A stretch of DNA of 7,743 bases from an uncultured Muribaculaceae bacterium (GTDB taxonomy: Bacteria > Bacteroidota > Bacteroidia > Bacteroidales > Muribaculaceae), in the NCBI GenBank assembly GCA_910586475.1, contig CAJUHM010000068.1, positions 1 through 7,743 of the forward strand. Reading direction: 5' to 3'. The notes beneath the pieces are model-generated. The model was not told where the DNA came from, ran no database searches, and was given only the letters and a program-made list of their open reading frames with translations. Positions 7,362 through 7,743 of this stretch are shown one piece after another. Numbering within the stretch: position 1 is the stretch's first letter; the number at the start of each line of letters is the position of its first letter. Made by a program: the position numbers and the translations under genes.

Positions 7362-7743
7362 ATAGTCGTGTCCATATTCAAAAAATGAATCGGGAAGTTT
7401 TTAATTAGGACGAACACAAGAAAAATGGGATGCGCTCCGACTCAATTGCTGCCGACAGACAATAATAATTGGGATTCGCCACATACGGATTGCTGTTGCT
7501 GTCTGATTTGTGGCCAAAAAGATAGAGAATTCAACGGAAATTCAAGATTTCAAGCACATTGTCGGAGAGCGATCTTTATGAATTAGCCCCCCTAGATTAT
7601 GTGAATCCTTCAGACGATTAAACAGAAATTACGAACAGTTACCGCACACAGCCAAAGGGGTTGCGAGGATGGGGTGTGAAATGTTTAGTTAACGTGAGTT
7701 CGATATAAGCAATCAGAACAACGTCAATTGATTGTCCGACACG
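7362..7743. other. AT-richer right flank with no convincing gene
   Basis: About 380 bases lie upstream of the minus-strand gene and run to the window edge. No frame gives a recognisable protein. The longest item of note is a 53-codon plus-strand frame at 7425-7586 with a run of four Cys, lacking any promoter-like box. A six-base inverted repeat, CAATCA at 7710-7715 and TGATTG at 7729-7734, and a short GAAAT/ATTTC hairpin near 7538-7552 are the only structures noticed. No tRNA, rRNA, CRISPR or insertion-sequence signature is visible. Confidence 0.5.

Noticed and set aside
6811..7388. Two overlapping plus-strand frames (6811-7116 and 6987-7388)
   Set aside because: Both lie mostly opposite the longer minus-strand gene. 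They have low-complexity translations and no promoter box, while the minus strand has coding-like third positions and a -7 box.
7425..7586. 53-codon plus-strand frame with a Cys-Cys-Cys-Cys-x-x-Cys run
   Set aside because: It is short, has no promoter-like box or recognised family, and could arise by chance. The Cys run is the only point in its favour.
7710..7734. CAATCA/TGATTG inverted repeat near the window end
   Set aside because: Six-base arms with a 13-base gap are expected by chance, and nothing nearby gives it a role.

Overview
The window looks like chromosomal DNA of a Bacteroidales member, possibly close to Muribaculaceae. The phylum is suggested by Bacteroidetes-type promoter boxes (TAnnTTTG), the absence of clear Shine-Dalgarno sequences before the starts, a CotH-kinase-like fragment and a metal-efflux operon in a style common in that phylum. 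The family-level guess is weak. GC content is uneven by eye: near 40% in the left fragment, about 55-60% in the efflux and right-hand genes, and about 35-45% in the final 380 bases.

Layout. (1) Bases 1-418 hold the C-terminal end of a CotH-kinase-like protein, with an in-frame stop upstream and apparently decayed. (2) A good Bacteroidetes promoter (434-465) opens a four-gene plus-strand unit: a small exported Cys/His-rich protein (483-950), an RND adaptor lipoprotein with His-rich ends (1014-2168), a heavy-metal RND pump (2180-5275) and a TolC-like outer membrane channel (5272-6471). The gaps are 63 and 11 bases, then a 4-base overlap. (3) A compound hairpin (6542-6591) separates this unit from a convergent minus-strand gene (6597-7334) that encodes an Arg/Pro-rich protein. 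That protein's layout faintly resembles the ATPase half of a phage terminase large subunit without its catalytic residues. (4) Bases 7362-7743 show no convincing gene.

How the genes work together. The pump, adaptor and channel should form one tripartite complex that moves a metal ion from periplasm or cytoplasm out of the cell. The small Cys/His-rich protein, first in the unit and predicted to be exported, is a natural candidate for a periplasmic metal-binding partner. The pump has the proton-relay acidic residues of the heavy-metal RND family but, in an alignment by eye with E. coli CusA, lacks the three copper-binding methionines. A substrate other than Cu(I)/Ag(I), such as a divalent cation, is therefore more likely. 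No metal-responsive regulator lies in the window.

The most open questions are the terminase-like minus-strand protein and the role of the Cys/His-rich leading protein.
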